Counted from the first letter of the stretch, positions 49,390-61,888 are shown. The stretch: 64,000 nucleotides of DNA from Mantis religiosa (GCA_030765055.1 JAUKNK010000058.1:1271001-1335000); one strand, 5' to 3'. Numbers and translations: made by a program. The notes: generated from the sequence alone by a model not told the origin.

Positions 49390-52300
49390 TGGATAATGGA
49401 CAGTCCAGAATATGAAAAAATTCCAAAAAATCCATACAATACCAGTTGCTACAGTTGCAACAATATCTTATAAAAACATCAAGAGACATTCCGCAAAATG
49501 GACTTTTTTACATTCAATACAACAATGGCTGTATTGTCATTTGTTCAAGCATTACCTTATATGATGAGATGTTATATAACTTTACAGCACTGCCATAATG
49601 AGAAACCTGGTAGAGTATATTAATTGTGTAGAGCATCACAGTATAGGATGAAGCAGCAAATAAAAAGTAAAAGAAGAAACAATTTCTGCTCTGTATATTT
49701 ACAAATGGCAATAGATTGAGAATTTAAGATTGTCACATTTAGCATCAGCTATTTATGTCACAGCGTCCTGTTGCCAGTAGAAACCTAACACTTACATACA
49801 ACCATAGATGAAGTTGTCTCAACTCTCCTTATGTAAACCAGAAACATTATAATGTATATCTTTAGAGATGGACCCCTCCGTGTATAATATACTGAACCAG
49901 AACACTTATCGAGATTTAACAGAACACTTAAGATTGAGTTTCTTAGCAACCTAAGCCCAATTTAAGCAATTTAGGCCCAATCCATGGCCGAATATACAAA
50001 TTTCAGTTCCTAGTGGTTTACTGTGGATCACTATGTTCTCAAAGTGTGAGTTAGTCATTTACTTATTTTTAGTTTAAAGCACTTAGCTAAACACAATGTT
50101 TTGTTGACACTTGAAATGGGAAATTTTGCAATATAAATCAGTCCATAAATACATAAGACAAAACACTGTTACCAACAAAGTGAAAATAATATCCATTTAA
50201 AAGATATTAATGTTACCTGAGTATGGAGTAGAGGTTAGCAGTTGAGAAACCTGTCACACAACCAGCAAACTGACGTTGTGAAGACAGTAAACCATGTCAT
50301 ATGTACGATTGTTGTTGCAGGTTTTTGAATAACAAATTAGGAACATGAATTCCAGGGAACCTAACATAAAATTACTGCGTAAAGGTGCTCTTTAATGCCA
50401 TACAGTTATGTTGGGATGGAATGATGTCATGGAAACAAGTTGTTGACAACTGCAAAGCTCCGGAATATGTGAACACAGAGAATAAATACCAACAAATTGT
50501 CTATTTATTGTTATAAACTAACAATACTGAAATGCGAATACAGGGAAATGTTTAACTACAAGAAATATTTAATATTCCGAAACCTATGCACTATAATTTT
50601 TTAGTTTTTAAATAATAAGTAATGCCTAATAAATAAATAAATAGCAACAATAATAATACTAAAAACAACCAATATTTTATCATCATTATCGTGAAGCCGC
50701 TGAGGCTAGAGTGGGTAAGCAATGTTACACTGCCTCAGTTTCCTAATGTATTACAGTATCTTCCTCATAGAAGATATATGATATCGCCTAATACTAAGGT
50801 CCACAAACAGCTGCGTCAAGCGATTGGAAGTCAGCAATATAAAAGGGAAGAAATATGCAAAGATTTTAACTACACAGAAGCTATGACCAACCAGAACTGG
50901 AAAGGCACGAACTACCAACAAAGGCACCTCATAACTACAATGGTAGTACATGGCTTCCATTTTAAAGTGTGCAATCAGAAAAATGTACATAACCGCATGT
51001 GAAGTATAAATGTTTGTTGTGCGAGGACACCTACGAAAAATATCACAGATTGAGATGTAAGTAGAGGACAAAATCACTGGTGGAATATGCCACAGAAACT
51101 TAATAACTACTCACATGCACGAATGTGCGACTTTATATCATCAATAAGTATTGCTAGTTTGCATATGTAGTGTTGGCATCTTCCGCGAAACATGCTTTGG
51201 ATGTTGGCAACGCTCGAGCCATGAAGTCACGCCCACCATATTGCTACGCCGTTAAAGTACACCTTTATCAAGTACTGTTATATCACGACTGGGGAAACAA
51301 GATATTCTATTAGACCTTTCGCACATCCACTAAAAATTGCTAATTACGAGAGTAGCTGTTGTACCTGACCTTCATGGACGTAATCCATGTGGCCCTGATC
51401 ATTACATCTCTACCAGAGACGGCAATGCGGACTGAGTTAAATATGACACAATGCTTTACGCTACATTGGAAAGAAAAATTTAATTTAAAAAAAATGAAAG
51501 TTTATTCTTCCAAAATTCACTGAAACACGTACATGTCACAAGACACTTGTTCTAACAAATTTGTGAAACTCGTTCCGGACAATGAGGCTAACACAATCAG
51601 TTTGTTTTGTTCATTTGAACACTTCATACACAAAACAACTTCACTTCCACATAACTAATTTTAACTACCACCACCATACATCAGAACATGCCTCTTTTAC
51701 CACTACCAAACATATAACATCAGTAATTATCCTAACCTGAAGTACTACTTTGGAATCAGACCACACAAACAAAATTATAAGAAATTTGAATGGCCGTTCT
51801 TATTGATGCGTTTTCCCTCACACTGTTGATATTTTCCACATATATATTTTCTTCTTCTTTACTCAGTGTCCCTTACTTTCTTGTGTTAAAATCCCATTGA
51901 GAACGCAGTTTAGCATGATGTACCCAGACTAAATTAAAACAACTGCCAAATTGATCATATCACTGTCTAGTAAATCAAATAGTTTACAGCGAAGATAAAT
52001 GCTTCAAAGGACGATGAGCTCTAGTTATTTACACTGAACTTGATCAAGTTTCTGCTTTCGAAATAACAGTTCATGAATTGAAAGATTTAGGTTCTTGTAA
52101 TTTCACAGGTAAGACATTTGTTTGTTTGATGGTTACTGACCATGAGGAAAGCTAATGCAAACCATAGGTTTGTGGTGTAACAGTACTTTTTATCATTTGG
52201 AAATTTGTATCTTTTGTGTTATTGAAAGGGCTCTCGCAGCTGTAATTCCTACATATGGCATGGTTTTAAGTCTTCAAAACGTAAGTTTATTATGAAAGTT

Positions 52301-52539
52301 AACCTTATAAGTAATACGAGTACGTTGGTAGCATGTTTTCGAAATGATAACATTTTAGACTATTACTAATTGTTAAGGTAATTTCATAAATGTTATTAAC
52401 TTCTATTTGACCTTATATTGACCGCTTCTGGACTAGACGAGTGCGATAAATGTGTGAAATCGTGTGGTATAGGTATCTCCCATTTCTAATGTAAACAATG
52501 TCCGCTGTTTGTCGGGTCGTACCTAGAACAAAACTGAGA
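49390..52539. other. AT-rich sequence without recognised genes
   Basis: I see no coding region of known type in 3.1 kb. The plus ORF at 50691-51002 has no family motif. A slightly GC-richer block near 51175-51300 could be regulatory, but nothing specific supports this. Confidence 0.4.
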
Positions 52540-53010
52540 CATGGAACATGTCTTACATTTATGGTACATGCATTATTACTAGTAATATACCCTCCACCAC
52601 AACTACACTGACATCTATAAGTTTGTTTTTATTTTAACTTTATGTATTAACATTGGAAATTATTGAATCACCAACATTTGAAGATTACCTCAGGACATAC
52701 ATTACAGTAGGTCAGTAATAAAGCAGAACATCAAATCATAGTCATATGTTATCTGTCGTGTGTATTACAAATTTAAATGCTGAAAGGAATGTTAAATAAT
52801 TCCTTCATAATGTACAAGCAGTAAGTATATAAGAATGACTAAAACTTTCTTGAAGACTTTTGATTTACCTAATAGTTTTAAGTAGTGTACAAGATTGTTG
52901 TAAAATCTTATTGTGGAATAGTAACATTCCTTCTGGAACAGTTCTACGTTATTTGTTGTCGATGAGATTGCCTGCATTTCTTGTAGTGTGGTCATGCACA
53001 GCAACTTCTG
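52540..53010 (-). repeat. Diverged repeat block X with LINE C-terminal remnant
   Basis: Homologous to 59290-59745 in the same orientation. The minus-strand ORF within it (53004-52792) reads NNVELFQKECYYSTIRFYNN, LVHYLKLLGKSKVFKKVLVI, matching the 'YN.LP..LK.....FK..L' terminus of CR1/jockey-type ORF2. The block is therefore probably the 3' end of an old LINE, present twice here. Confidence 0.6.
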
Positions 53011-53539
53011 TTGTAAAGTTATTATAATTATTAATAAAATAGCTTAAAAGAAAATATATCTATTGAACTATAAGGGTAATAATTTTTAATAAAAATCTTT
53101 GTAATATCTTTATAAATACGTGAGAGTGTCCTGTGCTTTCTTTAAGTTATACATCAGTTTGTACCAAATTCTACTTTTGTGAATTGCATTCAAATTGTGT
53201 TTTTCACAAAAAGATGCAACATGTATGACTGTGAACTTTATTGAACTATTAACAAATATACTTGCATCTATATAACATAAATCTAGTTCTGGAACATAAT
53301 ATGTACTTATGATTACTCACATTTTTAACTCTGCTTGTGCTATCTGGTGCTCAGTTAGCAAATTATGAACATATTACAATTTAAGTCTTGTATATGTACA
53401 CTTAGCTCCTCCATTTTATTGTGTAACCCTCTTAAGCTCTGATGACATTAGCAGAATGTATCTTTTGATAGTGAAGGGAAGGCATCAGTTTTTATATATG
53501 ATATAAAGTTTATCTGTGTGATCTGTAACAATTTTCTCA

Positions 53540-53930
53540 TGATCATGACGTCTCAGTCCCTCTACTGAGAGACATGGAAGTGCGGTCTGTCCCTATTGTT
53601 AGGTAATATCATCAACTGTGTTACAGTTTATTACTCCTGTATGTATTTTTAACACTGAAAACTGTTTATCCTTAACAGTTTAACATGTTATGCATTAGAT
53701 TCTGATTTGTGAAAACTAAATAGACCAGTCGATGGCCGGCCGAGTATAGAGGAAAAGAAACATGTCCGGAAAAATTTAAAAGTAAGTGTTGATTAGTGTC
53801 ATTAATCGACTCCCTTTAAATTTAACTAAATAGATTTAATAATTCAGACTCAAACACTGGTTCTGTTACATGTTTCACAACTGCTAAAGCATACTCTATA
53901 CACAGTTACTCATATAATATTAATACGTTT
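53540..53930 (+). repeat. Diverged repeat block Y (carries a 99-bp PLE insertion)
   Basis: Homologous to the sequence around the intact PLE: 55930-56060 continuing at 58807-59040. Shared stretches include GAGACATGGAAGTGC, TATTGTTAGGTAA and CAGACTCAAACACTGG-type sequence. It serves as an empty site for that PLE. Confidence 0.65.
53725..53823 (+). mobile_element. 99-bp 3'-terminal PLE insertion with 11-bp target duplication
   Basis: It matches the right terminal repeat of the PLE at 58690-58806 (GATAGAGG...ACATGT-CCGGAAAAA...TAATCGACTC). AACTAAATAGA flanks it at 53714-53724 and 53824-53834. The homologous position at about 58935-58955 lacks it. Confidence 0.85.
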
Positions 53931-54539
53931 TATGACACATATGTTAACAATGTTGTTAACAGTATCTTGTCTTATGTACTTCTGTTGCAAAGTTTCATAA
54001 TGCCATCTTCAAATGTCTGATTTCAAGTCTCAACAATGCTTTATGTTCAACTAAGAAGTAAAGTATTTGGGCTGTGACAAACATATTTGTATGAAAGATG
54101 AATTGTTGGTTACAGGACTATTACGTACCTCTCAATGTGCTGTTGGGTGTTTTTCTGTAAAACTGTACAATCACGCTCTGTATATCACTGTAACTCCGTT
54201 CTAGGTGCCATACATAATGCAGATATCTTAGTATAAATGTAAATGGGGACTTTCAGTAAAATGCTCTCAGCAATATGATGACTACAAAATTCACAGTGAA
54301 GAAAAGTAGAACACATTTTATATTTGCACATTCTCTAACACCACGTCAATTACACTGTTGAAGTTGTCCACTGATTCACCAATATCGCAGTCAGCATTCT
54401 GCCACACCTAATGAAATAGTGGTCTATATAGCCCCGCAGAAAACTAATTGTAAATGACAGTGCAAATTCATGATAAAGAATCTGTTATGCAGTTTTGGCT
54501 GCATATTACCAAAATTGTAAGATCAAAGGACCAAGTTGG
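53931..54539. other. No recognised feature
   Basis: AT-rich sequence between repeat blocks Y and W. Confidence 0.35.
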
Positions 54540-55110
54540 ACTTAAATCTTAATAATGATTGTTTAAAGAATTCCTACAGTACATTAATGACACATCTGCT
54601 GAATCCATTGTGGTAGACTTCTGCTGGAAGTATCCAGATGGACATTATATGTCATTAGCTGTTGGAAACATGGGACCAGTATCTCATTTTTTACCTTTCT
54701 GCGTAAGTTGGACACGTTATTCAGCATTCATTTACTGTGCATCATACTCTGATTTTTGTATCCTCGAAGGGATACTCATGAACAAAATTTCCTTTATCAA
54801 TTGTGTTGTGATGAAATGTGACCATGTAAATGAAACCATTCTTTGTCATTGAACATTATTAATCATGAATTGATTCTTCTATCAACATTTCTTATATTTC
54901 AGTTACACAAACTAACCTGACTAGTGGTCATTGAGAAAATCTAGACTACTGTAACCTTATATGATTTGAGTTTTAAAAGTTCTGTTGATTTCTGTACTGA
55001 AAGTTTTGAAATGTTAGTTTCTTGTACAAGGAACCTGAGAGATTTTTGTGGTAGGTATTCTACATTTTGCTGATTGTGTCTAAATGTTACTGCCTATGTA
55101 CATGAGGATT
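54540..55110 (+). repeat. Diverged repeat block W
   Basis: Homologous to 63430-64000, sharing TTAGCTGTTG, AATGAAAC-ATTCTT and TGTTAGTTTCTTGT stretches in the same order. The ORF 54559-54852 inside it has no recognised motif. Confidence 0.6.
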
Positions 55111-55189
55111 TAAGCCTCATTTGCTATTAAGAGCGATCCTGCCTCCCGGAATTAATTTACAAGAAAATTTAGAGATTGGCTACAATTGC

Positions 55190-55900
55190 TATATATGCAT
55201 GTGCTTCTGCCAATCCTTAGACACACACTGGAAGCATCCTTCACCTTCTTCATGACAGCCTCCAAAGTAGCAAAATACTTCCTTCTGACTTCCTTTTACA
55301 GACAGATAACATTGAGGTATGCATCTCAACCAGACTTTGCAGTTCCATACACAGTTCCACCTCCATCATCTTTTGTTCTGGAGTCAATAATCTTGGCACT
55401 CACCTTACACAGACATGTCTCATGTTTAAGTGATTATGCAGAATTGGTAAAACACTGCTATGGGAACTCTGTAACATGTCTACAAGACTGTCAGTTCTAA
55501 TTTGCAGGTCTTCACAAACAATAATGCCAGCCTTGTTATGTTTGCCAGAGTCCCTAGTCCATCTTACTTTGTAACAGAAACACGGCCCTCTCTCAATATC
55601 TTGAACCACTGAAGTATCGTGGAGTGTGGCAGAACATTATCACCATATGCCTCCTGCTGCATTCTCTAACATTCCGTGTCGGATTTCTGCAAACAAAAGC
55701 AAAGCTTTAATGCAGTATATTGTTTTGTGCGTAACATCTCCATTTTCTCTGTAGGCTGTTGACGAACTGACCTAATTCGTTTGTTTTCTATGTACAAATG
55801 CATGGGCAAGTGAGTGTGTGCTTTGTCCACCATTCAGAGCTGATCCATTGGCACCATGTGAAGTTGTTTCTGTAGTTCTGCCATTGTTGTGTGCATTAAC
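55190..55900 (-). pseudogene. mariner transposase N-terminal (HTH) remnant
   Basis: The minus strand, in shifting frames, gives a first helix-turn-helix region (MQQEAYGDNVLPHSTILQWF, then a REGR motif) near 55650-55600 and a second region with RTDSLVDMLQSSHSSVLPIL (55520), LHNHLNMRHVC and RWVPRLLTPEQKMMEVELCM near 55380. RWVPRLLTPEQK is a near-diagnostic mariner/SETMAR-type motif. The catalytic part was not found and there are several frameshifts. Confidence 0.75.
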
Positions 55901-56465
55901 AAAGAGTTGCTCTCAGTCTTTATTGACTCACCCTCAGGTGACCCTCTCATGAACTTTACATTTCAGTTCCTCTGCAAGGAGACATGGAAGTGCCCTCTTG
56001 CCTCAGAACTGTAGCTTGCTTACATCTTTATTGTTAGGTAACATCAACAATTGTATTACAATTCCTTTCTTGGAAGTGTTGAAAACAGTGTTGTTATGAT
56101 AAATTAACTTTAAAGAGAGTCGATTAAAGACACTAGACAACACTTACTTTTAATTTTTTCCGGAACATGTTTCAGAGGCTTTGCCTCTATCATCAGCCGG
56201 CTCTCGACTGGTTCTCGTTGGATGGATTCTCGTTGATGGATTCAATGAACATTTTGGAAATAAACATGACATAAAATTATTTTTAAAACTGCAAGAGAAG
56301 AAAAGAAACATTTTTGCTAATATAAAGTTCCTAAAACTGTGTTTATGAAACAAAGTAACACCCCGATTTGTCCGAAAAATAGTAAAACAAGGCAATGGAA
56401 ATCCACAACAAAGGGCGGCGGAGAGGAAGGTTGTAAAATTAGAAATTAATAAGCAATACAAAAAT

Positions 56466-58109
56466 TTGGATGAGATAGAATTAAAACTTTACAAAATTCA
56501 TTCAGTTTTAACGAAAGCGCTGGGAAACGTGATGTGGGAAAACTTTGAACATAATTACTTGGCAATCCTAAGCAAGAAAACGAAAGAAAAGACCGTACGG
56601 CTTAAACACAAATTGGCCAATCTGTGCAACATGTCCTCACACAGAGATACCGGGAAAAAGTTTAGAAACATCGGGAATATCAACGTATGTCGATCAGCAA
56701 TCGTCACACACGCTAAATTCAATAGTGAAATAAGTTGCGTAAACGAAAAATCGAGCACGCAAATCTTTGAAAACGTAGTAAACCTATCTAAGCAAAATTT
56801 CTCCACAAAAGAATTGGATCTTTTAAATAATGGATTAAAAACATGCGTCAGTTTCTCAAACAAAATTGAAGACTACATTGCAGATATCAACATTTCGACA
56901 CAAATTCTACCAGTATCCATACAAAATTCGGTAAAAAGCCATTGTGAAAATATTTTGGAGGAAATAGAGAACAGATCCTTTCAGAAGAGAAAACATAATA
57001 CTATCCATTCTTTGAAAAGGAAAAACGTTATTTACACAAAGGCAGACAAAGGGAACAAGATTGTCATAATGGAAAAATCAGATTATATTGAAAAAATGGA
57101 AAAAATGCTAACTGACAATGAATATGAAACCATTAACAAAAATCCTCTAAAAACTTGCATACAGTCATTTGAAAAAACAATAGCAAAATCAAGCATAATA
57201 CCAAACAAATTTGCAGTTAAACCGGATAACCCAACCTTACCTAGACTTTATGGCTTACCCAAAATACACAAACCATCCATAACAATGAGACCTATAGTTA
57301 GCAGTATAAATTCACCAACATACAAACTTGCAAAGTGGCTAACAAACAAATTCAATTCATTTCCAAAATTCGACAGCCTAAGCATCAAAAACTCCTATGA
57401 ACTTATAGAACACATTAAGGATACTGAACTAAAAGAAGAGGACACACTAGTCTCGTTTGATGTTAAATCACTGTTTCCCAGAATACCAGTTAATCAACTC
57501 CCACCGTTGATAGAAAAATGGCTCAAATCACTTGGAATGGCATCATCTGAAATTTCAGACTACATCGAACTAACCAAATTATGCATAGAACAAAATTTCT
57601 TCCAGTTTGAAACAAAATATTATCACCAAACTTCAGGGTTAGCAATGGGCAACCCCCTATCACCCTTCCTGGCCGATCTGTACATGAGTGCATTAGAAAT
57701 AAGGATCAACAAAGGTTTCCCTTGGATGTTCAAACTCTGGCAACGATATGTAGATGACATCTTTGCAATAGTACCAAAAAAACACATCAGTGATGCACTA
57801 AAACTTTTAAATATCCAAGAAAAAAGCATCAAATTCACTGTAGAAATAGAAAAAGATGAGCATTTACCATTTTTTGATCTAAAAATAATGAGGAATAAAA
57901 ACAGACTAAACTTTGGCATTTACAGGAAACCAACACAGACAGACAACTACATAAAAGCTAATGGCTACAACCCAAGATCCCACAAACAGGCAATCTTCAA
58001 TAGTTTAGCACACAGACTGGTAAACATCCCTCTCACAGCAGAAGAATACAAAACAGAATACAACAAAATAATTGAAATAGCACAAAAAATAACTTTCCCA
58101 AATCATTAG
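56466..58109 (+). pseudogene. PLE reverse transcriptase
   Basis: The reading frame is open from about 56355, before any ATG. Its N-terminal part is lysine-rich and alpha-helical. RT motifs: VIYTKADKGNKIVIM (57025), LPRLYGLPKIHKPSITMRPI, VSFDVKSLFPRIPVNQLP (first catalytic Asp, 57465), QTSGLAMGNPLSPFLADLYM, the catalytic RYVDDIFAIV (57750), and LKIMRNKNRLNFGIYRKPTQ. The protein would copy element RNA and, by homology, use the downstream GIY-YIG nuclease to nick DNA. All RT motifs look intact. The frame ends at TFPNH-stop owing to a one-base loss in an A run near 58090, judged by comparison with the copy at 37.87 kb. A start ATG is not obvious. Confidence 0.92.
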
Positions 58110-58762
58110 TGGACAAAAAAGTGAGCTTAGCAAAAAAGAAGAAGCTACTAAAGGAAACCACAACTCTCTCAGCTACAGAAACTAATATGATTTTCAAAAA
58201 ATTCACTTACAATCCATGGGCCTATGATAAATTCAAAAAAGTCTTCAAAAAACAAAATATTCAACTAGCACCAGTCAACCATTTCTCCTTAAAAAACCTA
58301 ATTTGCTCAAACATCAAAGATGCCATTCCATCTAACAAAAAATCTGGTATATATCAAATTGAATGCAATGACTGTAGTCAAATTTATATTGGAAAAACAA
58401 AAAGAAATTTAGAAACAAGAGCAAAGGAACACTTTAGAAACATAAAATATAAACAATTAGAAAAATCAGCAGTTGCCACACATTTTTGGGAAAAAAACCA
58501 CAACATAAATCCAGAACCAAAACTACTAAAACATACAGCAGGAAAACAAGAACTATCCACATGGGAACAAATCTTCATTTCAAAAAATAGGAACAAAGTA
58601 TTCAATTTCGACATCCCCCAGAAAGATTTGTTCAGCAAGTTCCTTGAACCGCCACCAGAGGAGACCTGTGACAAAATATCGTCAGCTACACCAACGAGAA
58701 CCAGTCGAGAACCGGCCGATGATAGAGGCAAAGCCTCTGAAACATGTTCCGGAAAAAATTAA
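58110..58762 (+). pseudogene. PLE GIY-YIG endonuclease domain (frameshifted continuation)
   Basis: After the frameshift the same polypeptide continues: LAKKKKLLKETTTLSATETN, FTYNPWAYDKFKKVFKKQ, then GIY-YIG: KSGIYQIECNDCSQIYIGKT, KRNLETRAKEHFRNIKYKQL. The two cysteines of the CxxC between GIY and YIG, typical of Penelope-type elements, are present, as are the downstream Arg and Glu/His residues (RAKEH). The C-terminal tail ends in the terminal repeat. Apart from the upstream frameshift it looks intact. Confidence 0.92.
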
Positions 58763-58806
58763 AAGTAAGTGTTGTCTAGTGTCTTTAATCGACTCTCTTT
58801 AAAGTT

Positions 58807-59289
58807 AATTGTATTACAGTTTATTACTACTGAGTCAGTTTGTAACACTGAAACTCTTTCATCGTTTGTTCCTAAGGAAAACATGTTATATAAGTGACAT
58901 GATATCAGTGCGGCTAGCATCTCATACTGATTTGTGAAAAATAAACTAAGTCAATAATTCTGACTCAAACACTGGATGTGCTGCGTATTTCTCAACTGCT
59001 AAGCTCTACTCTATACACAATTACTCAGATTAACACATTTGATTACAAATACACATATATGTAACTTAAATTAAAGCATATAGATTATTTATAATATATA
59101 TTTGGGAGAAGTATGTTATTTAGTTGGAAAATTGCCAAATTAAATAAATTATTAGTAGTAAATGCATAATCAAATAATTATCATGTACATCTTCATTCAT
59201 ATTTATCCATCTTGTTCACACATTCAAAGCATTTGTTTTTCCTTTGTTTCTTTGTTCATATCTCAGGTACCAGCCTGAGCAAAGCACAT
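58807..59289 (+). repeat. Repeat block Y' (right part) and spacer
   Basis: 58807-59040 aligns with 53615-53930 but lacks the 99-bp PLE fragment. 59040-59289 is AT-rich with nothing recognised. Confidence 0.6.
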
Positions 59290-59745
59290 GGACGTTCAAC
59301 ATGTCATATTTGTGGCACATCAGCATAATTCGTAATACATCTATCACTACTAGTACTCTGGTACCTTTATTGCCTTTTTGTTACATTATGTATTAAAAAT
59401 TTAAAATTTATGAACCACCACATTTGAAGCATTAATTTCAGAACATGCATTACTGTAGGTCAGTATAATGTAAATCATCAAAATACCTGATATCTGACCT
59501 AAATATTGTTAATGGGGCATTAATGAATATTTAGATATTATATGCAAAGTGAGTATGTAAGAATTACTTTAGATCCTTGTTAAAAATTCTTTGTTGTTTA
59601 GAATTACTTAATTTTTTCAAGTAGAATGGAAGATCACTATAAATTTTTATTGCACGATAATAACATTGTTGGAACAGTTTTATACTATTCGTTGGTCTAG
59701 GTACACTGCCTGCACTTCTGCTTTAAGTCATGAAGAACAGGAAAA
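59290..59745 (-). repeat. Repeat block X' with LINE C-terminal remnant
   Basis: Homologous to 52540-53010. The minus strand reads PTNSIKLFQQCYYRAIKIYS and FYLKKL, the same CR1/jockey-type terminus, more decayed. Confidence 0.6.
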
Positions 59746-60124
59746 CAGCAAAACAGAGAGTATATGTACAGTATGCACCAAAATATACAGTACTGGAAAT
59801 TATGTTTCGTTTTTTTAATTTACGTCCTCAAATGTTAACCCTTCCCGAGCGGAAACCCACATATTGGTGACGCGTCCAGTCGCCCAAAAGCGGAAACCCA
59901 TATATGGGTGCACAGCTATAGAGCTATTGTAGTCGGCTATTTACGTTCATATAATTAAGATATAGTGCCAGGAGATGGCAGGAAATGTGCTTTGAAACAT
60001 TGGTGGTCGGTAAATCCCTGAAATTGCTTTGTCAGGAATTCCTTTCGTTGTTCTCAACAGTGAAGCAATAAACAGTGCGGTGTTTGGTACTAGTAAGCCT
60101 CATTTTGTTTCGTTTTTTGGCATA

Positions 60125-61762
60125 ATGGCAGTAAAAAAAGGGTTGACGGACAAGGAAATTGAAGCTTTGTTAAACCAGAGTTATAGTGAGTTGTCAGATT
60201 TTGTGTTCAGTGACAATGAGAGCGAAATATGTGAGAATTCATGTGTAAGTGTGAGTGAGTGCGAGAGTGACTCAAGTGATACTGCAGACAACAGTACTCC
60301 TAGCTGGATAGAGGTGAGTAATTTTGAACCTGGCTCTACATCTGTTATACCAGTGCACAATATCCAACAGGGACCGATTCTTCCTTCTCACTTTGATGAG
60401 AATACTCCTCCCATAGACTTTTTCAGACTATTTTTTGATGACGAAATTCTGAAAATAATTACGGATGAAACCTGCATTCAAGGGAACACAAAAAAACAAC
60501 TGGCGAAGCCTCCAACAAAGAAAGCCAGGATTGCATCCTGGAATCCTCCAACAATTATTGACATAAAAGTACTAATTGGGGTGATTATTAACATGGGGCT
60601 TCACCCTACCTCTGACGTCACAGACTATTTTTCTACAAGTTGGGTAGATAAATTTCCATTTTTCAGCGATGTATTTTCTCGCGGCGAATTTCTCCTTTTG
60701 TTTTGGAATCTTCATTTTGCGCATGCTGAGGGTAACAGAAAATTAACTAAGGAAGAATTTATTCAAAATTTAATGGAGAAACTATGGCAAAAATACAGTT
60801 TGTTCTATTTTCTAGGTCCATTTGTGTCAGTTGATGAGAGCACCATCAGTTTCAAGGGCAGAGTAAAATTTAAAGTGTATAATCCAAATAAACCAACAAA
60901 ATTTGGGATCAAAGTTTTCAGCTTATCTGATGCTTCCAATGGGTATCTATACAATTTCCAACCCTACATGGACAAAACTGAATCAAATTCTTATCTCCTG
61001 AAAACTACCCTTGTTGTAAAAGACCTGTGTTCTTCACTCCTAAAGGATCATGTAGACCCACCTAAGGGTTTCCATGTGTATACAGACAGGTACTATTCAT
61101 CACCTGAATTGGCTGATGAATTGTGGAAAATGAATATGGTGACTACTGGGACAATTATGGGCAACAGAAAAAATATGCCACACCAACTAAAGCCAGGAAA
61201 CGTAAAGAAAATGAAGAGGGGTGAGATAAAAAGCTTCCGAAATCAGCAAAAGCTTGCTCTGTGCTGGAAAGACAAAAGAACTGTAATGGTTCTCAGTACC
61301 AGTCACAAGGGCGATAAAAACGAAATGACAGAGGTACCTTCAAAATTTCCAAACCAGGCAGCAACATTGAAACCAAACATTATTTTGGACTACACTCGAC
61401 ACATGGGTGGTGTCGATAGAACTGTTAATTATATTGCGCAGTATCAGCTCTGCAGGAGAACACGCAAGTGGATGTCTTTCTGGTTGCTGGAAGTTTGCAT
61501 TGTATATTCGTGCCTGTTATATACAATGCATATGACAAGCAAATGTAAACCGATCCTGTCACATAGAAAACTTCGCAAGCATCTCGTCAGATCTCTGGTG
61601 GCGGAGCGAATGGGAGCGCGGCAAAACAATGCTACGTCAAGTAAGAGTCGTATTTCACAGGGCCCAACTTTGGAAAGGCTAAATGGATTTCCACATTTCA
61701 TGGGGAGAAGAGAACAAGTTGGGCAAATCCTTGTGTGGTATATAAGGCCCAAAAACAAATAA
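60125..61762 (+). CDS. piggyBac transposase
   Basis: I choose the ATG at 60125 (MAVKKGLTDKEIEALLNQ) because piggyBac N-termini usually start with an LTD-E-E-I-like acidic segment; an in-frame upstream ATG at 60029 would add 32 residues. The acidic N-terminal region is followed by the transposase core. Catalytic sites are visible: first Asp in FVSVDESTISFKGRVKFK (60825), second in HVYTDRYYSSPELADELW (61075), third in YTRHMGGVDRTVNYIAQY (61390). Insertion-domain motifs (PNKPTKFGIKVFSL) are present. The frame ends at 61760-61762, but the C-terminal cysteine-rich finger continues in another frame to 61888 (see next entry), so one frameshift near 61700-61730 truncates it. It would cut and paste the element at TTAA. 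Confidence 0.92.
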   Translation: MAVKKGLTDKEIEALLNQSYSELSDFVFSDNESEICENSCVSVSECESDSSDTADNSTPSWIEVSNFEPGSTSVIPVHNIQQGPILPSHFDENTPPIDFFRLFFDDEILKIITDETCIQGNTKKQLAKPPTKKARIASWNPPTIIDIKVLIGVIINMGLHPTSDVTDYFSTSWVDKFPFFSDVFSRGEFLLLFWNLHFAHAEGNRKLTKEEFIQNLMEKLWQKYSLFYFLGPFVSVDESTISFKGRVKFKVYNPNKPTKFGIKVFSLSDASNGYLYNFQPYMDKTESNSYLLKTTLVVKDLCSSLLKDHVDPPKGFHVYTDRYYSSPELADELWKMNMVTTGTIMGNRKNMPHQLKPGNVKKMKRGEIKSFRNQQKLALCWKDKRTVMVLSTSHKGDKNEMTEVPSKFPNQAATLKPNIILDYTRHMGGVDRTVNYIAQYQLCRRTRKWMSFWLLEVCIVYSCLLYTMHMTSKCKPILSHRKLRKHLVRSLVAERMGARQNNATSSKSRISQGPTLERLNGFPHFMGRREQVGQILVWYIRPKNK

Positions 61763-61888
61763 AGAAAACAATATATTTTTGTGAAACCTGCATCTCCAAG
61801 CCTCCCCTGCATCCAGATGTGTGTTTCAAAATATATCACACAAAAGAACAATATTTGGGAAAGATTTTCACACCCCTGAACATTATAT
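61700..61888 (+). pseudogene. piggyBac C-terminal cysteine-rich domain, out of frame
   Basis: A different plus frame reads CVVYKAQKQIKKTIYFCETC, then SKPPLHPDVCFKIYHTKEQY, ending at TGA about 61888. This is the C-terminal zinc-binding finger of piggyBac transposases (C-x2-C...Y-x-C-x2-C...C-F-x2-Y-H), needed for end binding; one early cysteine appears as tyrosine (CVVY). It belongs to the preceding ORF. Confidence 0.85.

Larger units (their letters stand above)
56061..58806 (+). mobile_element. Nearly intact Penelope-like element
   Basis: It is flanked by the 12-bp duplication AATTGTATTACA (56049-56060 and 58807-58818). About 115 bp at each end are nearly perfect inverted copies (56108-56222 and 58690-58805), preceded on the left by a 43-bp unique 5' end. 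Inside is one RT plus GIY-YIG coding region broken by a single frameshift. Related sequence without the PLE is present at 53.6 kb. The arrangement fits PLE target-primed integration with terminal inverted repeats. Confidence 0.93.

Noticed and set aside
50691..51002. 103-codon plus ORF (MKPLRLEWVSN...)
   Set aside because: No recognisable domain, no splice or promoter support; typical chance ORF length in AT-rich DNA.
58600..58800. Conserved terminal repeat considered as an LTR
   Set aside because: It is inverted relative to the left copy and belongs to a Penelope-like element, not to an LTR retrotransposon.
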